Below are positions 1 to 8,509 of a stretch of 64,000 bases of DNA, in pieces. The stretch covers positions 1,674,001-1,738,000 of the forward strand of contig NZ_CP031093.1 in assembly GCF_004851605.1 (NCBI RefSeq), written 5' to 3'. The notes under the pieces are model-generated. The model had not been told where the DNA came from, did no database searches, and saw only the letters and a program-made list of their open reading frames with translations. The stretch is from Hydrocarboniclastica marina. Its GTDB lineage: Bacteria; Pseudomonadota; Gammaproteobacteria; Pseudomonadales; Oleiphilaceae. Position numbers and translations under genes: made by a program. Numbering within the stretch: position 1 is the first letter of the stretch; every line of letters starts with the position of its first letter.

Positions 1-2
1 AC

Positions 3-86
3 GGAATGCCCTACGAGGAGTGGAAAACACGCTATCAGAAGCCGGCAACGAAAGAACAGCAGGCAGCGTTTGAGAAAAAAGCCTAG
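3..86 (+). CDS. DUF1244 family protein, C-terminal fragment
   Basis: The frame is open from the left edge and gives 27 residues ending at a TAG at 84-86. The segment reads GMPYEEWK followed by a Gln/Ala-rich tail (EQQAAFE), which I recognise as the C-terminal end of the small helical DUF1244 family common in proteobacteria. The function of that family is not established. Only the tail is inside the window, so start, length and regulation cannot be judged. The next gene is convergent on the minus strand about 50 bases away. Confidence 0.6.
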   Translation, partial: GMPYEEWKTRYQKPATKEQQAAFEKKA

Positions 87-138
87 CCGTGCATTGTTCC
101 GCGGGCACGGCCCGGCAGTCCAGGCAGCAGGGCTGCGA

Positions 139-570
139 TCAGCGAAGTTGCTCCAGCGCTCGGCGGATACTGGCCGGAACAGGCGTGCTGCTATTATCGC
201 TTCGGCTTACAAAGACATGCACGAACTGGCCATAAGCGGCGGGCTCGTCTTCACCCGCCCTGAAAATGCCCACTCCGTACTGGACTGAACTATTACCTAT
301 ACGGTCTACCTTGATGCCCGCTTCAATAGGCTCCGGAAACGCGATAGGGCGTCGGTAGGTGCAGTTCGAGCTGACCACAAAACCGGCAGCGTCCCCGTTA
401 TGAATATCGAGCCCGCCCTGGCGAATCAGAAACGCGTTAACCGCAGTGTCAAAGTAAGAGTAATAGGTGACGTTATTGACATGGCCATACACGTCGTTGT
501 CCATCCATCGTGTCGAAATGGACTCGAAGGCCTTGAAATCTCTTCTGATGGGGTCTCGTTCGTCGCTCAT
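139..570 (-). CDS. acyl-CoA thioesterase, hotdog (4HBT) family
   Basis: A 143-residue cytosolic protein that probably hydrolyses an acyl-CoA thioester. The N-terminal third carries the YbgC/4HBT-type pattern RWMDNDVYGHVNN then YYSYFDTAVN, with the catalytic Asp (residue about 24-26) and the following helix typical of the fold; length is normal for a single hotdog domain, which would work as a homo-oligomer. It starts 11 bases after the stop of the iron alcohol dehydrogenase upstream (582-1739) on the same strand, so the two form a likely operon in which an alcohol or aldehyde is processed and a CoA ester hydrolysed. Substrate is unknown. It is distinct from the Tol-linked ybgC at 43959. Confidence 0.85.
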   Translation of the reverse strand: MSDERDPIRRDFKAFESISTRWMDNDVYGHVNNVTYYSYFDTAVNAFLIRQGGLDIHNGDAAGFVVSSNCTYRRPIAFPEPIEAGIKVDRIGNSSVQYGVGIFRAGEDEPAAYGQFVHVFVSRSDNSSTPVPASIRRALEQLR

Positions 571-581
571 TTACGCTCCCG

Positions 582-1739
582 TTAAAACGCGGCCTGATAA
601 ATTGCCAGCGCCTCGTCCCGTGACATTTCGCGAGGGTTATTGACCAGCAAACGTTGTTGCAGCATCGCATCATCGGCCAGCTGCGGCAGGACGCTTTCGG
701 GCACGTTGAGTTCCCGCAGGCGTGTTGGCAAGCCTGCGTCAACAATCATGGTTTCAAGGTGATCGATCAACTGGTCGGCGGGCGCGGAGCCCCGTTTTAG
801 CTGCTGACCCATAATAATCTCCGCCAGTTCCCCGTAGTGTTCTGCCGCAACACCCACGTTGAAGCGCAGGACATGGGGCAGGACGAGGGAGTTGCTCAAC
901 CCGTGAGGTATGTGGAAGTGGCCGCCCAAGGGGTAGGCCAGCGCGTGGACCGCCGCAACAGGTGCGTTGGCAAACGCCTGGCCCGCCATCATAGCCCCCA
1001 GCAACATCTGGCCGCGGGCCTCGAGGTTGGTTCCGTCCTTCACCGCCGTCAGTAAGTTGGCTGAGAGACGACGGAGAGCTTCCCGGGCGAAGAAATCCGA
1101 CATCTCGTTTTTACGAATCTTGCTGGTGTAGGCCTCAATCGCGTGCACCATTGCATCGATGCCTGTCGCTGCAGTCACATGAGGCGGAAGTCCCACCGTG
1201 AGCTGCGGGTCGAGCAAGGCAATGTCGGGCAGCAGGCGCTCCGAAACGACGCCGCTTTTGGTCGTTTCGCCAGTCGTTACGATAGCGATGGGGGTGACTT
1301 CGGATCCGGTACCGGCGGTTGTCGGGACCTGGATCAGAGGCAGGCGTCCGCCGCGGGCTTTCTCCACCCCGTAGACGTCTGCAAGGGTCTGAGTAGAGTC
1401 TGGGTGTGCGAGGAGAGCGACAAGCTTGGCTACGTCCATGGAACTGCCGCCGCCGAACCCGATAATCATGTCCGCGCGCTGTGTTCGCGCCACGTCAATT
1501 GCCCGGGTGACGATGTGGTCAGCCGGATCGGCTTCCACGTCCTGAAATACCACTACGGGCAAACGTTCCCGGTCGAAGTCGGCCAGTACGTCATCAAGCA
1601 GGCCCAGTTTCATTATTCCCGGATCGGTAATGATGACGACGGCGCGGGCGTTATTCTCACGGCATACGCGTGCCAGCCTTGCGGCGCTGCCTGCTTCGTA
1701 TATTACGGTTTTTACAGATGAGAAGCTGAAGGGACCCAT
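582..1739 (-). CDS. iron-containing alcohol dehydrogenase (group III)
   Basis: A 385-residue NAD(P)-dependent, metal-dependent alcohol dehydrogenase. The Rossmann-like N-terminal half contains the GGGSSMD dinucleotide motif (residues about 97-103), and the C-terminal half has the family signature around HALAYPLGGHFHIPHG with His ligands for iron. The open frame extends 24 codons upstream, but I choose the ATG at 1739 because GGAG lies about 7 bases before it and the MGPFSF start fits the family. It leads a two-gene unit with the thioesterase at 139-570 and is divergent from the outer-membrane protein at 1997. Likely substrates are medium or branched alcohols; the exact one cannot be told from sequence. 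Confidence 0.9.
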   Translation of the reverse strand: MGPFSFSSVKTVIYEAGSAARLARVCRENNARAVVIITDPGIMKLGLLDDVLADFDRERLPVVVFQDVEADPADHIVTRAIDVARTQRADMIIGFGGGSSMDVAKLVALLAHPDSTQTLADVYGVEKARGGRLPLIQVPTTAGTGSEVTPIAIVTTGETTKSGVVSERLLPDIALLDPQLTVGLPPHVTAATGIDAMVHAIEAYTSKIRKNEMSDFFAREALRRLSANLLTAVKDGTNLEARGQMLLGAMMAGQAFANAPVAAVHALAYPLGGHFHIPHGLSNSLVLPHVLRFNVGVAAEHYGELAEIIMGQQLKRGSAPADQLIDHLETMIVDAGLPTRLRELNVPESVLPQLADDAMLQQRLLVNNPREMSRDEALAIYQAAF

Positions 1740-1909
1740 GTGGTTTCTCCAAACGCCGGGGGTACGGAGGATGATCCTGCCATTGCAGGTCCCCAATGGC
1801 AACGCGTGCAAGCTGCTGCCGGGGTTGAGCTTCGCACCCGGGCCTGAAACTAGCCTTTTACGCCATTATAAACCCTTTATTAACAAAGCATTATTCTGGC
1901 CTTTTAACT

Positions 1910-1938
1910 TTTACTCCCAAGCTGATCCTGCGTACATT
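1910..1938 (+). promoter_or_regulatory. putative sigma70-type promoter of the outer-membrane protein gene
   Basis: TTTACT (1910-1915), a 17-base spacer and TACATT (1933-1938) lie about 60 bases before the ATG at 1997. Both hexamers match consensus at four of six positions. The region is the AT-rich divergent space between two genes, which favours a promoter here, but the match is only fair. Confidence 0.4.
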
Positions 1939-1996
1939 GATTGCGAGGTGCAGGAAAAGAAATCCTGTTTATAAACCGAGTGAGGGAGAGACTCCT

Positions 1997-2509
1997 ATGA
2001 AATTTAAACCTCTTATTGTATCTGCGTGTTTAGTATTCGTGCCGCTTGGTGTAACGGCAGCGCCTTCAACAGGCGACAAGCTGTTTACTTTGGCAGGATC
2101 TGGGTCAAGCGACAAAGATCTCGATAACAATCAGTTCAATGTCAGCTTTGATGTTGGTCAGTACATGACTGATCAGACAGCTGTCGGCATCCGGCAGAGC
2201 GCTGGTGCTGCAGATCTGGGTGACGACTCTTCCTGGACTGGTGCGACCCGCGTATTTGCTGACTATCACTTTGGTCGTGCAGATATGCAGCCTTTCCTCG
2301 GCGCTAATATCGGCGGCATCTACGGCGATGGGGTCGATGAAACCTTCTTTGCAGGTCCCGAATTCGGCCTCAAGTACTACATGAAGCGCGAAACCTATCT
2401 TAGCGTGCAGGCCGAGTACCAGGTTTTCTTCGACAACTCCAATGACGTCGAGAATAACTACGACAACGGCGCATTTGTTTACAGTGCCGGTCTCGGTATT
2501 AATTTCTAG
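1997..2509 (+). CDS. small outer-membrane beta-barrel protein
   Basis: A 170-residue secreted protein. Residues 1-22 form a signal peptide (MKFK, hydrophobic core, cleavage near VTAAP). The rest shows alternating hydrophobic and polar residues with aromatic girdles, a pattern of an eight-strand barrel, and the chain ends in Phe (GLGINF), the usual BAM recognition residue. I choose the ATG at 1997, after GGGAGAG, rather than an upstream in-frame start at 1937 that would precede the signal peptide. It is monocistronic: divergent from the alcohol dehydrogenase and followed by a strong terminator. It resembles OmpW/OprG-like and opacity-type barrels but I cannot assign a family member or a ligand. 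Confidence 0.75.
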   Translation: MKFKPLIVSACLVFVPLGVTAAPSTGDKLFTLAGSGSSDKDLDNNQFNVSFDVGQYMTDQTAVGIRQSAGAADLGDDSSWTGATRVFADYHFGRADMQPFLGANIGGIYGDGVDETFFAGPEFGLKYYMKRETYLSVQAEYQVFFDNSNDVENNYDNGAFVYSAGLGINF

Positions 2510-2572
2510 AACTGGCTCTACCCAATACTCTGCCTTGGCTTTGCAATGTGATGTCCGGGCAGAATATTACTC

Positions 2573-2612
2573 AACCCAGAGTGTCCTTGAGAGGCTCTGG
2601 GTTGTTTTGTTT
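2573..2612 (+). terminator. rho-independent terminator after the barrel protein
   Basis: AACCCAGAG (2573-2581) pairs with CTCTGGGTT (2595-2603), a 9-bp stem with a 13-base loop, followed by GTTTTGTTTT. It lies 64 bases after the stop codon at 2509. Confidence 0.85.
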
Positions 2613-2833
2613 TCGCCCGCTCAACTTCGTCAAATGCCGGCCCGGGCACTAGCAGGAGTGCACGGGCGAGGGTGCGGGCGTCTGGCGGCCTTTGAGACTG
2701 GGGCAATACTATCATTTGCCCAAGCGGTTATAATCGCTTCGAAGCGTCGAGTCAGGCGGCTATGGCTCCCGATCGCCGGTTGAGCGTGCTCTGAACTGTG
2801 CAGAGTGCGGTTCGCTTAAACAGGAACACTACA
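2613..2833. other. non-coding gap between the barrel gene and a membrane protein gene
   Basis: No convincing gene. A TATAAT hexamer at 2729-2734, inside a GC-flanked segment, could be the -10 element for the gene at 2834, but no good -35 sits 16-18 bases upstream. Short frames across the gap are not protein-like. Confidence 0.4.
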
Positions 2834-3475
2834 GTGCTGGATTGGATTAAGAATAACAGCGAGCTTTTAATGGTCGTGGCCAATTTTGGTACGCTACTGA
2901 TTTGGCTCTTCTACGCCCAATTGCTCTTCCTGGGTTACCGGCGAGAACGCAGGCCGCGTATCCTGATCAACAAGGGTGTGGGTGCCGCTGATCTGGACGC
3001 ACCGTGCCTGATCTGCAACATGAGCAAAGAACCTGTATTTGTTCAGTCAATCCTGGTTGAGCTTGCGACAAATGACGGGCGATATCTGACGTCGGCTACC
3101 GACACAGAAGAGGGCGAGCAGGACACCACCAAAACTTCCATCGGGCGGCGCACCCGCCAGGGGCCGCTCGAGAGCGGAGTTTGCCTGGAAGTACCTTCTT
3201 TCCGCATTTTACTTCAGAAAGGTGCTGACGCGGCCGGTGTAGAGCTACAGGATGGGTTGCCGGTCGATCCTGAAGTCAAGCTTGAGAAGCTCACCGTAAC
3301 GGTTGTGGCTATCTACGGTCCGGAAGATGACCCTTTCGGCGCCGAAAGGGTTTTCGGGCTGGATTGCGAAGACAGGCAGCGCGTCCGCCTAAGGCCCGAG
3401 ACGCTGGATACTGAGCGCCTCAACTCCAGATTGGACAAAAGGCGGCTGAAAGATCTGGTCGGCCGCTACAACTGA
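2834..3475 (+). CDS. membrane-anchored protein of unknown function
   Basis: A 213-residue protein I do not recognise. It has one N-terminal transmembrane helix (about residues 9-33, from SELLMVVANFG to LLFLGYR) followed by an RRERRPR positive patch, so the roughly 180-residue C-terminal domain should be cytosolic. That domain is rich in beta-type segments, with two Cys in APCLICNMS near residue 60. I choose the GTG at 2834 because AGGAA lies seven bases upstream; an in-frame ATG at 2798 has no ribosome site. It stands alone, with the small secreted protein at 3565 downstream on the same strand. Confidence 0.6.
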   Translation: MLDWIKNNSELLMVVANFGTLLIWLFYAQLLFLGYRRERRPRILINKGVGAADLDAPCLICNMSKEPVFVQSILVELATNDGRYLTSATDTEEGEQDTTKTSIGRRTRQGPLESGVCLEVPSFRILLQKGADAAGVELQDGLPVDPEVKLEKLTVTVVAIYGPEDDPFGAERVFGLDCEDRQRVRLRPETLDTERLNSRLDKRRLKDLVGRYN

Positions 3476-3564
3476 CCCGAGCGGTAGTGTTCCGGCTTTC
3501 GCGCGATAGCATTCTCGCCACAGGTCAGAAAAGGATTGTACTAGACAGAAAAAGGAGTTTAACC

Positions 3565-3834
3565 ATGGGTAAAATGATACTGGTCTGTTCGGCTGTGGTT
3601 ATGCTGAGCTCCGGCATGATAATGGCCGAGCCTGTACCTCAGCCGGAAAAGCAGTGTTCCGTTCTGATGGCGCAAGTAGAAAACCGCCTGGCAGAGAACC
3701 CCCCGCAGGACCCCGAGTCCGTGGAAACGGCGAAGCAGAAACTGAAGGCCGCCCGGCAGGCTCACGAGGGCGACGACGCCCGTAAGTGCATGAGAAATAT
3801 AAGAGAAGCTTTCAAAGCACTCAACAAGACCTGA
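3565..3834 (+). CDS. small secreted protein of unknown function
   Basis: An 89-residue protein with a clear signal peptide (MGKMILVCSAVVMLSSG, cleavage near MAEP). The mature part is about 68 residues, charged and predicted helical, with two Cys (KQCSVLMAQ and ARKCMRNIR) that could form one disulphide in the periplasm. AGGAG eight bases before the ATG at 3565 fixes the start. It lies 115 bases before pntA on the same strand but is unlikely to be functionally tied to it. No family recognised. Confidence 0.65.
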   Translation: MGKMILVCSAVVMLSSGMIMAEPVPQPEKQCSVLMAQVENRLAENPPQDPESVETAKQKLKAARQAHEGDDARKCMRNIREAFKALNKT

Positions 3835-3949
3835 CGCTACCGACAGCTGACGGGATTGCAAGATGTGGCCCGCTTCGCTAACGTTCAGCGAACGGAAGAG
3901 TGCAGTTAGAGTTAGCCTTCTAAGTATTGATTCACCCGGAGGATGTTGT

Positions 3950-5515
3950 GTGAAGCTTAGTATTCCCAAGGAAAGTCACGACAACGAGTTCCGCGTCGCC
4001 GCAACGCCCGCGTCGGTGCGTAAGCTTACCAAACTGGGCCATAGCGTCTTCGTCCAGAGCGGCGCCGGCGAGGCGGCCAAGTATCCCGACGAAGCCTATA
4101 AAGAAGCCGGCGCGGAAATCATAGCCGACGGCAAAAAGCTCTGGTCTGAGGCTGAGTTTGTCCTCAAAGTCAGAGCGCCCGGCAAAAATGAAACGTTGAG
4201 CGCTGACGAAATAGACCTCCTGCCGGACGGTGCCCATTTGCTGAGTTTCCTCTGGCCGGCCCAGAATCCAGACTTGCTGGATCGTCTGGCGAAAAAGAAT
4301 GTGACTGCATTTGCCATCGACGCTTTGCCACGCATCAGCCGTGCACAGAAGATGGATGCGTTGAGTGCGATGGGCAACATCGCGGGCTACCGCGCGGTCG
4401 TGGAAGCCGCGGGTCACTTCGGCCGGTTCTTCACGGGGCAGGTGACAGCAGCGGGCAAGGTGCCCCCGGCCAAGGTGCTTATCATTGGTGCCGGCGTTGC
4501 TGGGCTTGCCGCAATTGGCGCCGCCCGCGGTATGGGCGCCATCGTTCGGGCGTTTGACACCCGGTTGGAAGTGCGCGAGCAAGTCGAAAGTATGGGCGCT
4601 GAGTTCCTCGAGCTTGAGTTTGAGGAAGATGGCAGCGGCAGCGGGGGCTATGCAAAGCAGATGAGCAAGGAGTTCATCGACGCTGAAATGGCCCTGTTTG
4701 CCGAGCAGGCGAAGGAAGTGGACATCATCATCACTACCGCGCTTATACCCGGCAAACCTGCACCGCGGCTGATCAGTGCGGAAATGGTTCGGAGTATGAA
4801 GCCCGGCAGCGTCGTGGTCGACCTTGCGGCCGAGAAAGGCGGTAACTGCGAACTCAGCGAAGCCGATAAAGTCGTGGTTGCCAATGGTGTCAGCATCATC
4901 GGCTACACCGATCTGCCCAGCCGAATGGCGAGTGTATCCAGCGACCTGTATGCGACCAATCTGTTCCACCTGTTGGCCGAGCTTACGCCGGACAAAGACG
5001 GGGCAGTAAAAATTAAAGAGGATGATGCGGTTATTCGCGGCATTACGGTCACTCGGGGTGGGCAGGTCTCCTGGCCACCGCCCCAGCCCGAACAACCTGC
5101 CAAGCCAGCGGCGCCCGCGCCAAAGCCCAAAACCAGCCAGGCCAGTGCACCTGCCGAAAAAGGGGTTGGCAGTACAGCCTGGAAAGTGATCCTGCTGCTT
5201 GTGACCGTGATGGCTCTCTACGGTGTTGGCGCCTATGCACCGGAAAGCTTTTTGTCGCACTTCACCGTCTTTGTGCTGGCGTGTTTCATTGGGTGGCAAG
5301 TGGTCTGGAACGTGACTGCTTCGCTGCATACTCCCCTGATGAGCGTCACCAACGCAATCAGCGGCATCATCGTGATCGGTGCGATCATGCACCTGTCGCA
5401 AGCTGAGAATGTGGTTATCGGCTTGCTCTCGTTTGTTGCTGTTCTGGTAGCAAGTATCAATATCGGCGGGGGCTTCCGGGTTACCCATCGCATGCTGAAA
5501 ATGTTTCGTAAGTAA
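3950..5515 (+). CDS. pntA: NAD(P) transhydrogenase subunit alpha
   Basis: A 521-residue subunit of the inner-membrane enzyme that couples proton entry to hydride transfer from NADH to NADP+. Residues 1-380 are the NAD(H)-binding domain I, with the Rossmann motif [18 protein letters not shown] near residue 180 and the RQD-loop region following. A Pro/Ala linker (about 390-425) leads to a C-terminal part of domain II with four transmembrane helices. It is the fused E. coli-type alpha chain (510 residues there), not the split PntAA/PntAB form. The GTG at 3950 is chosen: GGAGGA is six bases upstream and KLSIPKE is the family N-terminus. pntB follows after 11 bases. Confidence 0.96.
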   Translation: MKLSIPKESHDNEFRVAATPASVRKLTKLGHSVFVQSGAGEAAKYPDEAYKEAGAEIIADGKKLWSEAEFVLKVRAPGKNETLSADEIDLLPDGAHLLSFLWPAQNPDLLDRLAKKNVTAFAIDALPRISRAQKMDALSAMGNIAGYRAVVEAAGHFGRFFTGQVTAAGKVPPAKVLIIGAGVAGLAAIGAARGMGAIVRAFDTRLEVREQVESMGAEFLELEFEEDGSGSGGYAKQMSKEFIDAEMALFAEQAKEVDIIITTALIPGKPAPRLISAEMVRSMKPGSVVVDLAAEKGGNCELSEADKVVVANGVSIIGYTDLPSRMASVSSDLYATNLFHLLAELTPDKDGAVKIKEDDAVIRGITVTRGGQVSWPPPQPEQPAKPAAPAPKPKTSQASAPAEKGVGSTAWKVILLLVTVMALYGVGAYAPESFLSHFTVFVLACFIGWQVVWNVTASLHTPLMSVTNAISGIIVIGAIMHLSQAENVVIGLLSFVAVLVASINIGGGFRVTHRMLKMFRK

Positions 5516-5526
5516 GGGGCGCGCAA

Positions 5527-6915
5527 ATGTCACAAGGACTGATCAGCGTGGCCTACGTGGTCGCGAGCATTCTGTTTATTCTCAGCCTCGGTGGGCTGAG
5601 CCATCAGGAATCCGCACGCCGCGGTAATATGTACGGCGTTATCGGTATCCTCATTGCGATTGCGGCGACACTCGCCGGGAGTTTTGACGAGGGCTGGGTC
5701 GCTACCGCACTTGCGATTGCTATTGGCGGTGCGGCAGGTATTGTCATTGCGAATAAAGTGGAAATGACTCAGATGCCGCAGCTTGTGGCACTGTTGCACA
5801 GCTTTGTTGGGCTCGCCGCCGTTCTGGTTGGTTTTGCCGGCTATGTTGAACCACTCGTGACAACATCTGGCACAGAGCACACGATCAAGCTTGTCGAGGT
5901 CTTCATTGGTATTTTTGTCGGCGCAGTTACACTGACCGGTTCGCTTGTCGCTTGCGGAAAGCTGGATGGCAGGATCGACAGCAAGGCACTGACCCTGCCG
6001 GGGCGGCATGTGCTCAACCTGATTCTGGTCGGTATCAGCATACTGCTGGGGGCGTGGTTCCTTGGCACTGATAGCATGGCGGTAGGGATACTCTGCCTTG
6101 TCGTCATGACGGCACTGGCAGCGCTGCTGGGTGTGCATCTGATCATGGCCATTGGTGGCGCCGATATGCCAGTCGTCGTATCCATGCTGAACAGCTATTC
6201 AGGTTGGGCAGCGGCCTCAATAGGCTTCATGTTGGGGAACGACCTTCTGATAGTCACGGGCGCCCTTGTCGGCAGCAGCGGGGCTATCCTTAGCTACATC
6301 ATGTGCAAGGCCATGAATCGCTCCTTCGTCAGCGTAATTCTGGGCGGCTTTGGTCAAACGTCCAGTAGCGCCGCGGCAACTGATAGCGATCTCTCGGTCC
6401 AGGAGATCTCGGTGGAAGATCTGTGCGAGGAACTTCGGAGCGCCGATTCCGTCATCATCGCGCCGGGCTACGGCATGGCCGTGGCACAAGCCCAGAATGC
6501 GATCAGCGAGATTACCCAGCGGCTGCGCAAGCAGGGGACAGAAGTGCGCTTTGCGATCCATCCGGTCGCGGGTCGGCTTCCGGGCCATATGAATGTTTTG
6601 CTGGCTGAAGCCCATGTTCCATACGATATCGTGCTGGAAATGGACGAAATCAACGCTGATTTTCCGAAGACTGACGTCGTGCTGGTTATTGGCGCCAATG
6701 ACACGGTAAATCCAAGCGCTGCCGAGGACCCAACCTCGCCGATCGCGGGCATGCCTGTGCTGGAAGTCTGGAATGCAAGGACTGTAGTGGTACTCAAGCG
6801 CGGCATGGCTGCGGGTTATTCCGGCGTCGAGAATCCACTCTTCTTCAAAGAAAACACGCGAATGCTGTTCGGCGACGCAAAAGAAAGTGCGGACCGTATA
6901 CTGAGTGGTCTGTAG
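5527..6915 (+). CDS. pntB: NAD(P) transhydrogenase subunit beta
   Basis: A 462-residue beta subunit, the usual length. Residues 1-265 carry about eight or nine hydrophobic helices of the proton-conducting domain II; a short polar linker follows, and residues about 290-462 are the NADP(H)-binding domain III, with [12 protein letters not shown] and [12 protein letters not shown] as the nucleotide-contacting loops. A ribosome site (AAGGGG) precedes the ATG, and the gene is 11 bases after pntA, so the two are co-transcribed. The complex supplies NADPH for biosynthesis and peroxide defence. No clear terminator directly follows; structured non-coding DNA lies downstream. Confidence 0.97.
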   Translation: MSQGLISVAYVVASILFILSLGGLSHQESARRGNMYGVIGILIAIAATLAGSFDEGWVATALAIAIGGAAGIVIANKVEMTQMPQLVALLHSFVGLAAVLVGFAGYVEPLVTTSGTEHTIKLVEVFIGIFVGAVTLTGSLVACGKLDGRIDSKALTLPGRHVLNLILVGISILLGAWFLGTDSMAVGILCLVVMTALAALLGVHLIMAIGGADMPVVVSMLNSYSGWAAASIGFMLGNDLLIVTGALVGSSGAILSYIMCKAMNRSFVSVILGGFGQTSSSAAATDSDLSVQEISVEDLCEELRSADSVIIAPGYGMAVAQAQNAISEITQRLRKQGTEVRFAIHPVAGRLPGHMNVLLAEAHVPYDIVLEMDEINADFPKTDVVLVIGANDTVNPSAAEDPTSPIAGMPVLEVWNARTVVVLKRGMAAGYSGVENPLFFKENTRMLFGDAKESADRILSGL

Positions 6916-6937
6916 CCATAAGGGGTTGAATGTACAC

Positions 6938-6993
6938 GCCTTATCCAACATACAGGTGCTCCGTTCTTCAGTGGATACTCGTGTTGATAAGGC
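6938..6993. repeat. imperfect inverted repeat downstream of pntB
   Basis: The arm at 6938-6950 (GCCTTATCCAACA) is complementary to 6982-6993 (TGTTGATAAGGC) with one bulged base, enclosing 31 bases. It begins 22 bases after the pntB stop. There is no T-run, so it is not a standard terminator; it may fold in the pntAB 3' untranslated region. Confidence 0.4.
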
Positions 6994-7068
6994 TACCGTA
7001 TACAACGCTTTGCGATTCACTGTGGTCGAGGAGAGCCTCACTGCCGGCTGAGGGCAAATAAGGTAACC

Positions 7069-7101
7069 GGGAAGCGATCGCCAATTGGGCGATCGCTTCC
7101 C
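7069..7101. repeat. perfect 14-bp inverted repeat
   Basis: GGGAAGCGATCGCC (7069-7082) and its exact complement (7088-7101) enclose the five bases AATTG. As RNA this is a very stable hairpin. No T-run follows on the plus strand, and only a weak TTATTT follows on the minus strand. It separates the pntB 3' region from the putative small RNA and may act as an insulator, a transcript 3'-end stabiliser or an atypical terminator. Confidence 0.7.
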
Positions 7102-7170
7102 GTCCCAGCGGCTTCAAGCGTTAGATGACTTATACTTAACTCGGTTTTAACCGTTACTGTTGTTATCGTT

Positions 7171-7313
7171 AAAGGGTCAGGGATTGACAGGGAATGGATT
7201 GAATTAGGGAACAATGACCCCAACGGACTGGGGCTGAGCAAGGAAAAGGACTGAAGCTTAGGGAAACTAATTTCGAGGCGGAGCATGCGTTGCAGGCTCC
7301 GCCTTTTTATTTG
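7171..7313 (+). ncRNA. putative CsrA/RsmA-sequestering small RNA (RsmY/RsmZ/CsrB type)
   Basis: Nine GGA triplets occur between 7181 and 7282. Four sit in the loops of consecutive simple hairpins: stem 7176-7179/7185-7188 with loop GGGAT; stem 7198-7201/7212-7215 with GGA in a 10-base loop; stem 7218-7221/7230-7233 with loop AACGGACT; stem 7258-7261/7267-7270 with loop GGAAA. Two more (AAGGAAAAGGA, 7241-7250) are in an unpaired linker. A rho-independent terminator closes the transcript. GGA displayed in hairpin loops is the known binding signature of CsrA/RsmA, and RNAs of this size with repeated GGA are the antagonists controlled by the GacS/GacA (BarA/UvrY) system. TGTTAT at 7161-7166 could be the -10. 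I do not see a clean GacA box upstream. The 5' end is estimated. No credible protein is encoded. Confidence 0.72.
7276..7313 (+). terminator. rho-independent terminator of the putative small RNA
   Basis: AGGCGGAGC (7276-7284) pairs with GCTCCGCCT (7296-7304) around an 11-base loop and is followed by TTTTATTTG. The stem is GC-rich and the T-run immediate. Confidence 0.88.
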
Positions 7314-7478
7314 TCCTTTAGAAAACGTGTAGGCGGTGAAAGCGCCGGTGCTTACCGGTGGGCCTGTCTCTGGGCCGATGCGTCTGTCTCGGGGTGTGAG
7401 TGTCAGCGATTCTGCTTGGGTGCAGGGCTACGCAATCGCATATGCCCGGACTCAGCTGATACGGGCAAAGCGCTGCTG

Positions 7479-8501
7479 TCAGGAAAAGCGGCTCTGTTCG
7501 AGCAGTTGAGCGACCACTTCCAGACCCTCCAGCCCGGCAATATCTGAAGCGAGCAGAGGTAAATGGGTGAGTGGGAGTTGACCCAGGGTGGCATCGATCT
7601 CAGCCAGGTAACGCTTCTCCTGTTGCCTTCGGGCCTGTAGAAAGCTTCCGTCGACTTCAGCGGGAAGCACCCGGTTGACGATCGCCCCGGCTACCGCGAT
7701 GCCGGCTTCGCTTAGCGCCTGTACAGCCCGGGATGTCTCAAGGATAGGAAGGCGCTCCGGGGTGAGGACGAAAAGGAATCCACTCTGACTGGCATCCGCA
7801 AGCATTCGTCTGGCCCTGAGAAAAAGGCGCCGTCTGTGCAGGAGGGACGCGGCGATATCGGCGGTGCGCTTATCTGTGCTGCTGGCTTCCGGTTCGTCTT
7901 TGTCGAGCATCGAGGTCACATCACGGCCGCTGTTCGGCGAAAGGTGCCGAAGCACTTCTCCCAGTTCCCGCGATTTCTGGTTGTGCCGGAGCAAACCGTC
8001 GGTCCAGGCGGCCATAGCTTCAGGAAGACTCAGCAACCTCAGCGTGTGACCAGTCGGAGCGGTATCAAAGATAATCAGGTCGTAGTCCTGATCAGTCTGG
8101 GTAATCAAACGCGAGATGCGTTCCAGCAAAGCAGCCTCCTGGGCACCCGGCGACAGCCGGGAGAGGCGCATCTGGCGTTCCAGTTCGGGCATCATCTGGG
8201 GAGACGCAAAACGCCGCATTTGTGCCATAACCCGTCCTAGATGCGCATCGACCTCTGCATCCGGGTCCAGTTCAATGGCGTCGAGGTCTGGCAATACACG
8301 GCGGGGCTTGTCCGTCAGTTGACGATCAAAGGCATCACCCAGGCTATGAGCCGGGTCAGTTGAGACCACGAGCGTTTTGCGGCCGCCCCGGGCCGCGGTA
8401 ATGCCTAGCGCCGCGGCCACGGTAGTCTTACCCACGCCACCCTTGCCACCGACCCAGAGTAGTCTCAGCTTCAACAGGTCCTGCAGCAGATTCTCAGACA
8501 T
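7479..8501 (-). CDS. ArsA/Get3-family ATPase
   Basis: A 340-residue cytosolic P-loop ATPase. The N-terminus has the deviant Walker A GGKGGVGKTT (about residues 16-25), then the family signatures STDPAHSLGDAFD (about 45-57) and DTAPTGHTLR (about 145-154). It is a single-copy ArsA unit, the size of Get3-like proteins, not the tandem ArsA of arsenite pumps, and no ars genes are near. I start it at the ATG at 8501 (MSENLLQ), eight bases after the small CC-ending gene; in-frame codons further up lie inside that gene. It is third in a cstA operon, so a role in handling a membrane or metal-linked client of that transporter is more likely than arsenic resistance. Confidence 0.88.
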   Translation of the reverse strand: MSENLLQDLLKLRLLWVGGKGGVGKTTVAAALGITAARGGRKTLVVSTDPAHSLGDAFDRQLTDKPRRVLPDLDAIELDPDAEVDAHLGRVMAQMRRFASPQMMPELERQMRLSRLSPGAQEAALLERISRLITQTDQDYDLIIFDTAPTGHTLRLLSLPEAMAAWTDGLLRHNQKSRELGEVLRHLSPNSGRDVTSMLDKDEPEASSTDKRTADIAASLLHRRRLFLRARRMLADASQSGFLFVLTPERLPILETSRAVQALSEAGIAVAGAIVNRVLPAEVDGSFLQARRQQEKRYLAEIDATLGQLPLTHLPLLASDIAGLEGLEVVAQLLEQSRFS

Positions 8502-8509
8502 GACGCCCG

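Noticed and set aside
3932-5533. 533-codon minus-strand frame opposite pntA
   Set aside because: A complementary shadow of a well-supported gene, with His/Gln/Arg-rich composition and no recognisable motif.
7069-7101. Attachment or integration site
   Set aside because: The palindrome is not next to an integrase or a tRNA 3' end, and no duplicate was seen.
7120-7150. GacA binding box upstream of the small RNA
   Set aside because: CTTATA near 7129 is only a weak half-site, and no TGTAAG partner is found at six-base spacing.
7038-7286. 82-codon minus-strand frame across the small-RNA region
   Set aside because: It has no ribosome site, a Ser/Leu/Pro-biased composition, and lies antisense to the hairpin array and terminator that explain the DNA better.
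7479-8501. Arsenite-resistance ATPase ArsA
   Set aside because: It is a single-unit ATPase in a cstA operon with no arsB, arsC, arsD or arsR nearby.
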